Positions 17,163 to 27,183 of a stretch of DNA of 64,000 bases are shown here, in pieces. Position 1 is the first letter of the stretch. Every line of letters begins with the position of its first letter. Made by a program: the position numbers and the translations under genes. This stretch comes from Pseudomonadota bacterium (GTDB lineage: Bacteria > Pseudomonadota > Gammaproteobacteria > Steroidobacterales > Steroidobacteraceae): positions 1 to 64,000 of the forward strand of contig JAJYUA010000002.1 in assembly GCA_021792755.1 (NCBI GenBank). Direction: 5' to 3'. The notes under the pieces were generated by a model. The model did no database searches. It had not been told where the DNA came from and saw only the letters and a program-made list of their open reading frames with translations.

Positions 17163-18224
17163 ATGCTGTCACGACGCGATTTCATGCTTCTGTCCGGCGC
17201 GGCGGCAGCCGGCGCGGGCCTGCCAAGGGCCGCAGCGGCATTCGCCGCGAAGGATTCCGTGTCAGACGTCAATCCAATGACGCTCGTGAATCCGGAGTTC
17301 CGCAGCGCCTTGGAAAAATTGCCGCACCAGGGCAGGTTCGGTCCTATCACACGGGCCAATCTGCCAAAGCTCCGCGCGATGATGAACGAGTTCACGGCAC
17401 CCGTTCGGCGCAGCCCGAAAGTCGTCAGGCGCCTCGTTCCGGGTTTCGATGGAGATCCGAATGTACCGGTCTACGTGATCGGTGCCGAACCGGGTGGGAC
17501 CAAACCCGCCGTGCTGCACATTCACGGCGGCGGCTTCATTGCGGGCAGCGCGCGTGGCATTTTGCGGTTCACTCAGCACATCGCTGCGACCTGCGGCTGC
17601 GTGGTCGTGGCGCCAGAGTATCGGCTTGCGCCCGAGACACCATTCCCGGGGCCCGTGGACGACAATTACGCCGCGCTCCTGTGGATGCACACGCACGCAC
17701 GCGAGCTTGGCATCGACCCGGATCGAATCGCCATCATGGGGGAAAGTGCCGGCGGCGGCCTCGCTGCGATGTTGGCGATAGCCGCGCGTAATCGGGGTCA
17801 GGTCCCGGTCGCATTTCAGGTCCTGATCTATCCCATGCTCGATGACCGAACGGGCTCGACTCGCTCGGTGCCCCGCTTCATGGGTCAGTTCATCTGGACA
17901 CGGCAGAACAATCGATTCGGATGGAGTGCGCTGCTCGGGGAGCCCGCCGGCAGCGTGAACGTTCCGCCCGGCTCCGTGCCCGCCCTGGTGAGCAATCTGG
18001 CCGGGCTGCCGCCGACATTCATCGGGGTCGGCTCGATCGATTTATTTGCGAATGAGGACATCGAATACGCCAGACGACTGATGGATTCGGCCGTGCCGAC
18101 GGAACTGCTCGTGATCCCGGGCGCTTTCCACGGCTTTGATTTCGTGGCCCCCCATGCCATATTGTCGCAAGAGTTCAGGCACGCGTGGCAGAATGCCCTG
18201 CGGCGCGCATTCGCAACAGCCTGA
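17163..18224 (+). CDS. Secreted HSL-type alpha/beta hydrolase (esterase)
   Basis: 353 residues. A Tat signal opens the protein (SRRDFMLLSGAAAAGAGL, probable cut after AAA around residue 28). The catalytic domain is of the hormone-sensitive lipase type: the oxyanion-hole HGGGF near residue 121, the nucleophile elbow GESAGGG with Ser195, and likely acid and His in GSIDLFANED and GAFHGFDF. It should cleave small acyl esters outside the cytoplasm. GGAG precedes ATG 17163. It heads a same-strand run of exported hydrolases (GH9-like, type B esterase, TonB receptor, GH39). Confidence 0.88.
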   Translation: MLSRRDFMLLSGAAAAGAGLPRAAAAFAAKDSVSDVNPMTLVNPEFRSALEKLPHQGRFGPITRANLPKLRAMMNEFTAPVRRSPKVVRRLVPGFDGDPNVPVYVIGAEPGGTKPAVLHIHGGGFIAGSARGILRFTQHIAATCGCVVVAPEYRLAPETPFPGPVDDNYAALLWMHTHARELGIDPDRIAIMGESAGGGLAAMLAIAARNRGQVPVAFQVLIYPMLDDRTGSTRSVPRFMGQFIWTRQNNRFGWSALLGEPAGSVNVPPGSVPALVSNLAGLPPTFIGVGSIDLFANEDIEYARRLMDSAVPTELLVIPGAFHGFDFVAPHAILSQEFRHAWQNALRRAFATA

Positions 18225-18485
18225 CCGCTCGCAGTCGAATTGCGGAGCGATGTCGCCTCACCGAGGCATCCCCACGAGCATGTCGCCGCCGGCCGTGCAG
18301 TCCGCGGCGACAATCCTCGCGCCGCGGACGCCCGCGCGAGTCGGCATCGACGATGTTCGGCATGCGGCTGGGCACGCCGGCGTCGATCGTGGATCGGTGG
18401 GACGCCACGCGTCCGAGAGCGCAGGCGACGGCGGCGCTTGCGCAGGCACGGAATTCAATCCGCTACTACAGTGAACGGGGGTGGC

Positions 18486-21400
18486 ATGTCTGACAGGAAT
18501 GGTGTCGAGAAAAGCCGGTTGACGCGCCGGCAACTGCTGCAGGGAGCGTCGCTGCTGGCGCTGCCCGTTCGCCCGATCTGGGCGGAGGCGAAACCGGCTG
18601 CCGCTGCGGCCGCGGCGGCAAACCCAGCCCCAGCTTCAGTCTACTCCTGGCCGGTTCGGGCGCTGCTCGAGCCGGATCTGCGCTATTCCCTGGATGCGCG
18701 CGAGCTGACGAAGCGGGTGACGGGCTCGCTCGTCATAGACGACATGGAGCACGACAGAGGTTGGGTGGCATCCAACGTCGTGCAACTGAGCTACACCGAG
18801 GATCGAGCCAGGCAGGGGCGCCGATCGCTGCGATTCTCCGTGCAGCAGCTCAACATGCAATACGTGCGCGCCTCGCGGCGGCCGAACGGATCGTTCAGCG
18901 GCAGTGCGCCACTGTTCGACTTTCTGCCGTATGCGGCCTGGGCGCGCCTGCCGTTCAGTGAGCCGCAGGATTGGAGCGCCTTTAACCGGCTGTCCCTGTG
19001 GTGCTATGTGCATCCGATGGGCGATCCGGTGACGTGTGTTTCGCTGCAACTCATTTGCGAGGGTGCGCCGGCCGGTCCCTGCGATCCGGTGGCGGTGCAT
19101 TATCTGTCCGGGATGAAGCAAGGAGAATGGAATTTTCTCTCCTGGGAATTCCCGGAAATGCGGCGCGACAGAGTGATCGCGCTGGAGCTGTTCCAGCCGA
19201 TAGCAGGACTGCCGTTTCGCAAGGCGCGAAGTCGACTGACCTATGATCTTGACCAGCTTCGCCTCGAGAAGATCGAGGCGGAGCAGGTCGAAGGCTGGCA
19301 GATCGCGCCGCACACGCTCTCATTCAGCCACCTGGGTTATGGTGTCGGCGCGCGCAAGCTCGCCTTGGCGGGCAGCGACGGTCCACGCAGCCTCACGCTG
19401 TTCGATGCCGAGACCGGACGGACGATCACCGAACTCCACGCCGCGGACATGCAGACTCCTCTGGGCCGCTACGCGGCCTTTGACTTCAGCCACATCACCC
19501 GGCCCGGCCGCTACCGGCTGCGGTCGGAGCAGGCGCAGACCGAGAGCTTCACGATCGATGACCATCCATGGCGCCCGCTCGTGGAGGCGACCCTGAACGC
19601 GTACTACGGGCTGCGCTGCGGTTTCGCGGTTCCGGGCGCGCATGATGCGTGTCACTGCAACGTATTTGTGCAATACAAGGGAGACAGACGAGTCGTGGGC
19701 GGTGGCTGGCACGATGCCGCCAATCTCACCCAGCATCCGGACAACACGGCGATGTCCGTATGCGCGCTGCTCGATTTGTCCGACGCGCTTCGTGTCTGCG
19801 ACCCGCAGCTCTCGGCGCGCGCGCTCGAGGAGGCGCGGTGGGGTCTGGAGTGGATCGTGCGCATGCGGTTCGGTCCGGGGCTGCGCTGCCTGGCGGGCGA
19901 ATACAGCTACTTCACCGAGACGATCCCCGGTACCTTGGGCGAGGTGGTGCAGGAGAACGTGGGCTCGGACACGTTCAAGAATCTGACCGCGGCACTGGCG
20001 GAAGTGCGCGGCGCACGCGCCGTGTCGAAAGATGATCCGGGTCTTGCGGCAACGCTCCTGCGCGCGGCCGAGGAGGATTTTGCCTCGGTGCTGCGTGACA
20101 GATCCGGGCCACCGGCGCAGGGCCCGGCGGTGCCGAACTGGAACGTCGTTCCGTGGCAGAACGAGGCCGGGTACATCGCCTTGACCGCCCTGGAGCTCTA
20201 TCGGGCTACCCGGGAGCCGCGCTATGCCGGCGAGGCGGTGCGATTCGCGCGCTGGGTGCTCGAGCTGCAGGAGTTTCGCTTCCTGGAGGGTGCGGCGGTC
20301 ACCGGGTATTTCTATTCTGACGCCGCTCGAACCCGGATCCTGCACGAATTGCAGCGCACCAGCGGAGCTCCGAACAGCTTCGAGGAGGGGGCGTTGCTCG
20401 CCTACCAGGCGCTGTGCGAGGAACTGCCGGATCACCCGGAGTGGATAAACTGGTATGCCGGGCTGGTCGCGTACTCGGAGTACTTCTGTCGCACGGGCTC
20501 ACGGGCATCGGCACCGTTTGATGTAGTGCCCGCGGCGGTGTGGCGGCGGACAGATCTGGATGCGCCCATTCCGGCGGACCTGCTGGCGCAGCGGCCGTGG
20601 ACGGGCCCGAATGCGGTATACCCGAGTCCCGTGACGCAAAGCCTGATTCGCCAGCAGATGCGCGAGCAATACCAGGCGGCAACCTACCTGTCCGCAGGCC
20701 AGCGTCTGCGTGTGTTTCCGTTGTGGACCGATCACGTCCGGCACGGTGCCAGTTGCGTGCACCTGACCAAGACGCTGGGGCTCGCCGCGGCGGCGCAGGG
20801 GCGCAGGCGAGCGGATCTGTCCGATCTCATCGTGCGCCAGCTGCAGTGGGAAATCGGCGGCAATCCCTTCTCCCGCTCCCTGGTATACGGGGTGGGCTAC
20901 AACTGGTGGCAGAATTTCACGGTCTCACTGCCGAATCTGGTCGGCGGTGCCCCGGTGGGCATGAACTGCTATCGTGGCGATGCGCCGGCCTGGGGAAACA
21001 ATGCGGTGTTTCCCTACAAGGAAATCTGGGTCCTCTCGAGCGCCCGATGGGCGGCCAACCTCGCCCGGGTTCCCGGTTGTGTGAGCGTGGCGGGCGTCGC
21101 CCCGCAGGGCGCGCGGTTGCGCAGGGTCTCAACGGGTGAGATCACCGTGGTGCACAAAGGTCACTTCGAGCTGACGTTGCCCGCGGATCGGTATGAGCTT
21201 CACTACGGCGCCTTTTCCCGCGAGTTGTCGCTGCTCGACGGCGGGCGGTACCGACTGGATCTCGATCCCGCACGTGCAATCGATCTCAAAGTCTCCGCCA
21301 GCCAGACTGCACCTGACACGGTGTGCCTGCGCATCGAGGCACGCGGGGTGGGCACCCGAAGCATTGCGTTGCGCGTGAGCAACGGTCGAGTCCAAAGTAC

Positions 21401-21584
21401 CCTGCTCACGATCAGTCTGGGCTCCGGGGGCGTTCGCGAAATCGAATGCCCGCTGACAGTGCTGGACCCGCAGCGGCCCTGGGTCGTGGTTGCCATACCC
21501 GATGGGCGTGTCGGCGAAGGCGTGGAGGCATTCGGCACGGTCGCGGCGCTGCGCGAGATGGGTCGTGCCGTTGCTGCGGGGTAA
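18486..21584 (+). CDS. GH9-like glycoside hydrolase with Ig-like domain, Tat-exported
   Basis: 1032 residues from ATG 18486; the frame is open further upstream but the Tat signal (LTRRQLLQGASLLALPVRPI) fixes the start. Domains: a beta-sandwich region with DDME (about 75-275), a cellulase N-terminal Ig-like domain (about 278-365, LSFSHLGYGVGARKLALAG), the GH9 (alpha/alpha)6 barrel (about 370-870) and a C-terminal beta domain. The acid is probably Glu846 (FPYKEIWVLSSARW). The normal GGWxDAGD motif reads GGWHDAANLTQ: Asp410 is kept but the position of the catalytic base Asp is Asn413. Activity may be altered or lost. The substrate is unknown; beta-glucans are typical for GH9. Confidence 0.82.
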   Translation: MSDRNGVEKSRLTRRQLLQGASLLALPVRPIWAEAKPAAAAAAAANPAPASVYSWPVRALLEPDLRYSLDARELTKRVTGSLVIDDMEHDRGWVASNVVQLSYTEDRARQGRRSLRFSVQQLNMQYVRASRRPNGSFSGSAPLFDFLPYAAWARLPFSEPQDWSAFNRLSLWCYVHPMGDPVTCVSLQLICEGAPAGPCDPVAVHYLSGMKQGEWNFLSWEFPEMRRDRVIALELFQPIAGLPFRKARSRLTYDLDQLRLEKIEAEQVEGWQIAPHTLSFSHLGYGVGARKLALAGSDGPRSLTLFDAETGRTITELHAADMQTPLGRYAAFDFSHITRPGRYRLRSEQAQTESFTIDDHPWRPLVEATLNAYYGLRCGFAVPGAHDACHCNVFVQYKGDRRVVGGGWHDAANLTQHPDNTAMSVCALLDLSDALRVCDPQLSARALEEARWGLEWIVRMRFGPGLRCLAGEYSYFTETIPGTLGEVVQENVGSDTFKNLTAALAEVRGARAVSKDDPGLAATLLRAAEEDFASVLRDRSGPPAQGPAVPNWNVVPWQNEAGYIALTALELYRATREPRYAGEAVRFARWVLELQEFRFLEGAAVTGYFYSDAARTRILHELQRTSGAPNSFEEGALLAYQALCEELPDHPEWINWYAGLVAYSEYFCRTGSRASAPFDVVPAAVWRRTDLDAPIPADLLAQRPWTGPNAVYPSPVTQSLIRQQMREQYQAATYLSAGQRLRVFPLWTDHVRHGASCVHLTKTLGLAAAAQGRRRADLSDLIVRQLQWEIGGNPFSRSLVYGVGYNWWQNFTVSLPNLVGGAPVGMNCYRGDAPAWGNNAVFPYKEIWVLSSARWAANLARVPGCVSVAGVAPQGARLRRVSTGEITVVHKGHFELTLPADRYELHYGAFSRELSLLDGGRYRLDLDPARAIDLKVSASQTAPDTVCLRIEARGVGTRSIALRVSNGRVQSTLLTISLGSGGVREIECPLTVLDPQRPWVVVAIPDGRVGEGVEAFGTVAALREMGRAVAAG

Positions 21585-21700
21585 TGGCCCGGCTGTTTAC
21601 CGCGTCACGTGCCGATGAGATGGCAGGCTTCCCTGTTGCGCATGACGATGAGATGCTGATGGGTGTTCGCTCACTGATCCTGGATCTGCGAGGCCTCTCG

Positions 21701-23368
21701 ATGAATGCAAAAGACCGACAGATCCGGCGGGTGCGAGGCTTGAGGGCGTGCGGGACGATGCTGGCGGCGCTCACGGTGGGTATGGCGCACGGGCTGGTCC
21801 CGGCGCGGGCCGCAGCCGATCCCCTGGTGGCGCGGATCGAGGGCGGGCTCGTTCGGGGGCGGATCCAGCGCGGGGTGATCGCATTCAAGGGCATTCCGTA
21901 CGCGGCCCCGCCGGTGGGCGCACTGAGGTGGGCGCCGCCGCAGCCGGTGAGAGCGTGGAACGGGGTACGTCCGGCATTCGCCTACGGCTCTGACTGCATG
22001 CAGGTGCCTTTCCCGGGCGATGCGGCGCCGGAGCGGACGGTGCCGAAGGAGAACTGCCTGTACCTCAATGTCTGGCGCCCTCGAGGCGTCTCGGCGCACA
22101 ACCTGCCGGTGATGGTGTGGATCTATGGCGGCGGCTTCGTCAACGGCGGAACCTCCCCGGCGGTGTACAACGGCACCGCCTTCGCCCGCGATGGCGTGGT
22201 GCTGGTCAGCTTCAACTATCGGCTGGGCAACTTCGGATTCTTCGCGTTTCCGGGACTTGCCCGCCAGGATCGCGGACAGATGCTCGGCGACTATGCCTTC
22301 ATGGATCAGCTGGCGGCCCTGAGGTGGGTACGGCACAACATACGTGCCTTCGGCGGTGACCCGCACAATGTCACGGTCTTTGGCGAGTCGGCGGGGGGCA
22401 TGTCGGTGAACAATCTGTTGATGAGTCCGCTCGCGAAGGGACTGTTTCAACGGGCCATCATCGAGTCCGGCGGCGGACGTCCGCTCTTTGCGGAGCGCCC
22501 CCTCGCCGGTTCGCCGTCCTCTGCCGAGGCGATGGGCGTGCGGCTCGCCCGACACTTCGGCATAGAGGGAGTGGGACTGCGCGCGCTCGCGCATCTTCGG
22601 GCCCTGCCAGCCTCCCGGCTGGTCGAAGGGCTGAATATGGGGACGATGATGGCAGCGGAAAAGAACGGTTACGTCGGGGGGCCGATTCGATTCGATTCTC
22701 TGTATCAGGGGGAGCCGACCCAGGTGTACGCCGAACACCCGGAACTCGGCAACCACGTCCCGGTGATGATCGGGGCGAACAGCGGCGATCTCAGCATTCT
22801 GCAGGCGAAATCTCTCCGGGCCCTGTTTGCGATGTTCGGGCCGAAGGCCGCACAGGCGCGCGCCGCGTTCGATGCCAGCGGGCGGTTGACGCTGCAGCAG
22901 GCTGCCTGGCGGGTCGGCGGCGCTCTGACGATGATCGAGCCGGCACGAGCCGTCGCGCGTGACCTGTCATCCCGCGGTCAGCCGGTGTACGAATATCGGT
23001 TCTCATACGTCGCGACGTCGATACGTCATACACCGGTCGGGAAGCTCGGCGCGATGCATGCCTCGGAGATTCCCTACGTGTTTGATACCGTGCGCGCGCG
23101 TTACGGCGATCAGACCAGTGCGCAGGACGAGCGCGTGGCGCGGCAGATGCATGCCTACTGGGTGGCCTTTGCGAGGACGGGCAAACCGGACCCGAAGGGC
23201 CTCCCGCCGTGGCCGCGCTACCGCACGCGCACCGACCGGTTGATGAACTTCACGGACGGCGGTCCGGTGCCGGAGGCCGACCCGTGGCGGACCCGCCTCA
23301 ATCTCGCCGAATGGTACTCTGAGCGACGGGAGACCGCGCGCTCCTCGCACACGCCGGCGGCGCACTGA
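21701..23368 (+). CDS. Carboxylesterase type B, secreted
   Basis: 555 residues from ATG 21701, which gives a signal peptide (GTMLAALTVGMAHGLVPARA). An in-frame ATG at 21584 overlaps the GH9 stop and would add 39 residues, so translational coupling is possible. Family motifs: GIPYAAPPVGALRWAPPQP, ENCLYLNVWRP, the oxyanion YGGGFVNGG, nucleophile Ser230 in FGESAGGMSV, and a His in the segment LGAMHASEIPYVFD. It cleaves carboxylic esters of alcohols, often aromatic or acetylated plant compounds. It lies in the exported hydrolase run just after the GH9-like gene. Confidence 0.88.
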   Translation: MNAKDRQIRRVRGLRACGTMLAALTVGMAHGLVPARAAADPLVARIEGGLVRGRIQRGVIAFKGIPYAAPPVGALRWAPPQPVRAWNGVRPAFAYGSDCMQVPFPGDAAPERTVPKENCLYLNVWRPRGVSAHNLPVMVWIYGGGFVNGGTSPAVYNGTAFARDGVVLVSFNYRLGNFGFFAFPGLARQDRGQMLGDYAFMDQLAALRWVRHNIRAFGGDPHNVTVFGESAGGMSVNNLLMSPLAKGLFQRAIIESGGGRPLFAERPLAGSPSSAEAMGVRLARHFGIEGVGLRALAHLRALPASRLVEGLNMGTMMAAEKNGYVGGPIRFDSLYQGEPTQVYAEHPELGNHVPVMIGANSGDLSILQAKSLRALFAMFGPKAAQARAAFDASGRLTLQQAAWRVGGALTMIEPARAVARDLSSRGQPVYEYRFSYVATSIRHTPVGKLGAMHASEIPYVFDTVRARYGDQTSAQDERVARQMHAYWVAFARTGKPDPKGLPPWPRYRTRTDRLMNFTDGGPVPEADPWRTRLNLAEWYSERRETARSSHTPAAH

Positions 23369-24547
23369 GAACGCATCGGGGCGAATAACGGAGCGCGCCG
23401 GCGCTCGGGCGCATCCGCCCCCGGCGCCACTCTGGCTCAGGCGTACACGTCGGGCCGCTGCAGCGGCTGCTCTCGGTCCGATTGCCGTGCACGTGGCGGT
23501 CGGGCGGTACCATCGGATCATCGAACGGGGCCTCATTCCCGCTCGCATGCTGCCCGGGCCGTCATCGAGGCGGTGGGTCGGTCCGGGTGAACCTCCTGCG
23601 TTGATGGAGGCGTGAAGCCCGGATGAGCTGCAGCGCCGATGCCGCAGGGTGATCGAGCGAGTGATCGGCCGTTTGCCACCGTCGATCGAGCCGCAGGCGC
23701 GGGGTCACCGCGCTCGCCGTGCAGCGATGGCATCCAACTGGAGCGAGGTCGCCAGAACGAGGTGAAATCACGGCCGCCGTGGCCGACGCCGCCGATGCCA
23801 GCGGGACTTTCGCGTTCAGGGGGATCGGCAGCGACGCGAGCGACATTGGCGGCTGCGGCCGGCCTGCCTCAGGCTCATTCCCTGACATTCAAGGCCGGCA
23901 GATTTGCTCATAAAATAAATTTATAAGCATCCCGGATAAGTGTTATTTCCGTGCAAAGGAAATGTGCTCTAGATTTCTCCACGGAGCCGCAGAGATTCCG
24001 AGAGACGGTCGAGTCGCCGGACATGACGGTGAGTCAAATTTCAGCAGTGCAACCGCGCGAGCTTTCCAGACCAATGCGCAACCGGTCCGCACGCCCCCCG
24101 GCTGCGGGCGACGGCATCGCGCTTCGGGCGCTGGAATGACTTGCGGCAAGTGCTGCGGCGCTGCTCGCAGCAACGGGGGCGCGGGGGAAAATCTGTCGTT
24201 TGAGCGCCTCTTCACGGCTGACGGCCGGGACCGGCGCACGTTCACCGCCGTGCTCGGCGGCGGGTAGCTGCCCCCCACAAGGGCCGCCCGCAGGTCGCAC
24301 AGGGGTGCAGGAAATATCACATGCAGAGCATGACGGCCGAAAAACTCGTTCCAGTGCCTGCTCGCCTGCATGTGGCGCGAGGCGGCAGGCGGCTGTGTCG
24401 CGCGCAAGGACCTGAAGTCTCGCGGGACGCGGTCCACGGCCGGATGAGGCACCCCGAGTGCCAGGGCTACCGCCACGGCCGGCGGCGGATGCGCCGGGAT
24501 CGATCGGATTCATCACTTACCATCATCTACTTCGACGAGGGGGATCA
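23369..24547 (+). other. 1.2-kb noncoding interval upstream of the TonB receptor
   Basis: I see no convincing gene here. Short open frames exist on both strands but have no family resemblance and no ribosome site. The stretch becomes AT-rich only at 23905-23990, where copy B of the repeated element lies. From there to the TonB receptor start are 596 bases of GC-rich sequence that could be a long leader. Confidence 0.5.
23918..23952 (+). promoter_or_regulatory. 35-bp repeated upstream element, copy B
   Basis: Second plus-strand copy, matching copy A at 29 of 35 positions and copy C at 27. TGCTCTA follows 13 bases after the end of TTATTTCCG, exactly as in copy A, and CCACGG follows as in copy C. 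It points at the TonB-dependent receptor gene (start 596 bases downstream, no intact gene between). Confidence 0.65.
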
Positions 24548-26869
24548 ATGAAAGAGACCCGCTACACACTGCTCACCGGAGGCATCGCCTGTCTGGCCAT
24601 CATGGGCGATGGCGCCGCTCAGGCCCGTAACGCGCCGCCGAGTCCCGTTCAGGCGAACCCTGCGGCCGTGCTGCAGGAGATCGTGGTCACGGCTCAGAAG
24701 CGTGCCGAGCCTCTGCTGGACGTGCCGGAAGCGGTCCAGGTGGTGAGCAGCGAGCAATTGCGCGAGCAGCACATCACCAACATCTCGACGCTGAGCGAGA
24801 CGACTCCGGCGCTCGAGATCGCGCAGGCTTTTGGCAGTCCCGGTGGCGGGGCCATGATCAGAGGCATCGGGACGCAGTCATTTACAAACTCCGCCCAGGG
24901 AGCGGTGGGCATCGTCGTCGACGGGGTCGAAGAGGGCAACGTCAACATCAGCGACCTGTTCGACGTGAAGAGCGTCCAGGTGCTCGAGGGCCCGCAGGTG
25001 ACCCTCTACGGACTCGGCTCCTCGGCCGGCGTGATCGTCATCACCACCAATGCGCCGAATCCGAAACGGTTTGCAACGGACTGGCACTTGTCCTATGCGC
25101 ACAAGGGAACGGCGGGCTCGGAATTCGGGCAGCGCACGATTCAGGGCATGGTGAACGTGCCGCTCACGGCGGATTCGGCGATTCGCGTGGCGATGATGAT
25201 GGACAATTACCGGGGCGTTCAATACAACGCCTACACCGGCAGGCAGGGTCTGGCGGAAAACTATTCCGGGCGGATACGGTATCTGTGGAAGATCTCCAGG
25301 AAGCTGAAACTGAACGTCATGGCCGACCTGCAGAGGGAAGTTCAGCACGGCCCTACGGGTGAGTCGTCGTTGGCATCGTTCAATTACGTCTATGCGGATC
25401 CGGCGCTCACCGCGGAGCTCGCGCAATGCGGCATCACGCCCGGGTTTGCGAACCAGGCCAGGTGCGAGAACCACCCGCAGCAGTTCAGCGACACGAACTA
25501 CGGCCTCGCCGTCAAGATGGCCTATGACTTCGGGGGCGGAACGCTGACGTCGATCACGGCGTATCGTCGCGATCAAAGCGGGCCGTTTTCCAATGATATC
25601 CAGGCCGTGCCGCAGGAGATCCCGCAGATCTACACCATCGGGCGGATGGGCGCGCAGGACCAGTTCTCGCAGGAATTCACGGTGGTATCGAATCCGGGGG
25701 AGAAGCTCGGATATACCGCAGGGCTCTTTTACAACAACTACACGACTCTGGGGTACAACATGCCGTGGGAGTTTTCCCATGTCACCTTTCCGTTCAACCC
25801 GCCCGGTGAGGTCGGGTCGCCGGACCCGTACACGGAAACCAGCATGAAGCAGACGGCGGCGTATGGCCAGTTGACGTATCACCTGACGCACGCGTTTTCC
25901 GTCATCGGCGGTCTGCGGTACACCTACGAGACGGTCAATGATTTTGACTCGCCCCTCGGGCTGCAGCCGTTCGCTCCGAATAATGTCGGCGCAGCGTCTC
26001 TGACCCTGGTGGCGCACAACGTGTCGGGGACGGCGGGTGTGCGCTACGAGATCAATCGCCACTGGACGACGTATGCGACGGTCACCAGGGGCTATGTGGG
26101 ACCGCAGGCCGAGGCGGCGACGGCGGCCACGCCCGGCGCCCTCATCCCGGCGGAGGTTCCCACCTCGTACGAGATCGGAGCCAAGGGGATGGTCTGGCAG
26201 AACAGGCTGTACCTGGCGGGCGACCTGTTCGATGAAAAGGTGCGCAACTACCAGGGGCAGACCTGTTATCTCACCCCGTTCGGCTCGTTGCAGTGCGTGC
26301 CGAGCTCGGTGAACATCACGACCAAGGGTATCGAGCTGAACGCGGATGCGCGGCCGCTGCCGCACTGGCACCTGACGGCCGGTTACATCTACGACAAGGC
26401 GGTCTATCCGCCGGGCTACCAGGGCGAGAATCCCAATGCTCTGGTGGGCGCCAATACGACGCTGCCGATGGGCGGCATGCAGCTGGTCAACGTGCCGCGG
26501 GACAAGTTCACCCTCTCCACGGAATACACGATTCCGCTCGGCAGGGTGATGGCTTTCGTCGGGACGACTGCGGACTACAAGTCCAAGCTGCGTCTCGGGC
26601 CGAGTCCCGATCCGAGGTTCGTGTATCCGGCGCACTGGACGGTCGGGGCACGCCTCGGCGTGCGCGGCATGAACGATCGCTGGTCGGTCGACCTGTTCGG
26701 ACGGGATCTGAACAATGCGCATCAGCCGGTGACGCTGTTTGGCGGCCCGGCGTTCGTGCCGGCCGGGGTGGATCCGGCGTTTCCCAACGGAGCGGTGTCG
26801 GGAGTGTCGGGCTGGATCGGCCGCTCGTCGCTGCGAGAGGTGGGCATTTCCATGAGCATGCGCTACTAG
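24548..26869 (+). CDS. TonB-dependent outer-membrane receptor
   Basis: 773 residues. Signal peptide 1-25, then a TonB-box-like start (LQEIVVTAQKRAEPLLDVPE) and the plug domain (SSEQLREQHITNISTLSETT, GGAMIRGIGTQSF, GIVVDGVEEGNVNISDLFDV, VQVLEGPQVTLYGLGSSAGV). The 22-strand barrel fills the rest (for example GKLGYTAGLFYNN-like strands and SVIGGLRYTYE). It ends with the aromatic-terminated strand EVGISMSMRY, as outer-membrane barrels do. It takes up a large or scarce substrate with energy from TonB. The substrate is not readable, but the neighbours are glycoside hydrolases and esterases. GAGGGGGATCA precedes ATG 24548. Confidence 0.93.
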   Translation: MKETRYTLLTGGIACLAIMGDGAAQARNAPPSPVQANPAAVLQEIVVTAQKRAEPLLDVPEAVQVVSSEQLREQHITNISTLSETTPALEIAQAFGSPGGGAMIRGIGTQSFTNSAQGAVGIVVDGVEEGNVNISDLFDVKSVQVLEGPQVTLYGLGSSAGVIVITTNAPNPKRFATDWHLSYAHKGTAGSEFGQRTIQGMVNVPLTADSAIRVAMMMDNYRGVQYNAYTGRQGLAENYSGRIRYLWKISRKLKLNVMADLQREVQHGPTGESSLASFNYVYADPALTAELAQCGITPGFANQARCENHPQQFSDTNYGLAVKMAYDFGGGTLTSITAYRRDQSGPFSNDIQAVPQEIPQIYTIGRMGAQDQFSQEFTVVSNPGEKLGYTAGLFYNNYTTLGYNMPWEFSHVTFPFNPPGEVGSPDPYTETSMKQTAAYGQLTYHLTHAFSVIGGLRYTYETVNDFDSPLGLQPFAPNNVGAASLTLVAHNVSGTAGVRYEINRHWTTYATVTRGYVGPQAEAATAATPGALIPAEVPTSYEIGAKGMVWQNRLYLAGDLFDEKVRNYQGQTCYLTPFGSLQCVPSSVNITTKGIELNADARPLPHWHLTAGYIYDKAVYPPGYQGENPNALVGANTTLPMGGMQLVNVPRDKFTLSTEYTIPLGRVMAFVGTTADYKSKLRLGPSPDPRFVYPAHWTVGARLGVRGMNDRWSVDLFGRDLNNAHQPVTLFGGPAFVPAGVDPAFPNGAVSGVSGWIGRSSLREVGISMSMRY

Positions 26870-27183
26870 GTCCGGGCGGCAGGTACGGATCGAGGCATCG
26901 TGTGGCGATTCGCAACAGGCGGAGCGGCGGAGCGGCGGGGCGGCGGGCGCGGCGATGGCGTTTGCGCCGCTCGGGCCGCGTCGCGGGCCGGATCGCTGCT
27001 GTTTGAACGGGCGCGGCGACGCTGCGCCTATTGAGGCAAGCTGCAGGGGGTACCATGTCGTTTCGGCTCATCGCAAAAAGCCCGTCGACTCGCACGGCAG
27101 GCATGTGGCTCGCCATGCCGGGATGGCGCAGTTTGGACAGCAATGGCGGCGGATGCACGCCCGAGCCCTTTGGGGGCTGCGCG

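Noticed and set aside
23562-23888. Minus-strand 108-codon frame between the carboxylesterase and copy B
   Set aside because: No ribosome site, no domain, composition of noncoding GC-rich DNA.
24878-26722. 614-codon minus-strand frame opposite the TonB receptor
   Set aside because: The plus-strand TonB receptor is unmistakable; the reverse frame is open only because of GC-biased third positions.
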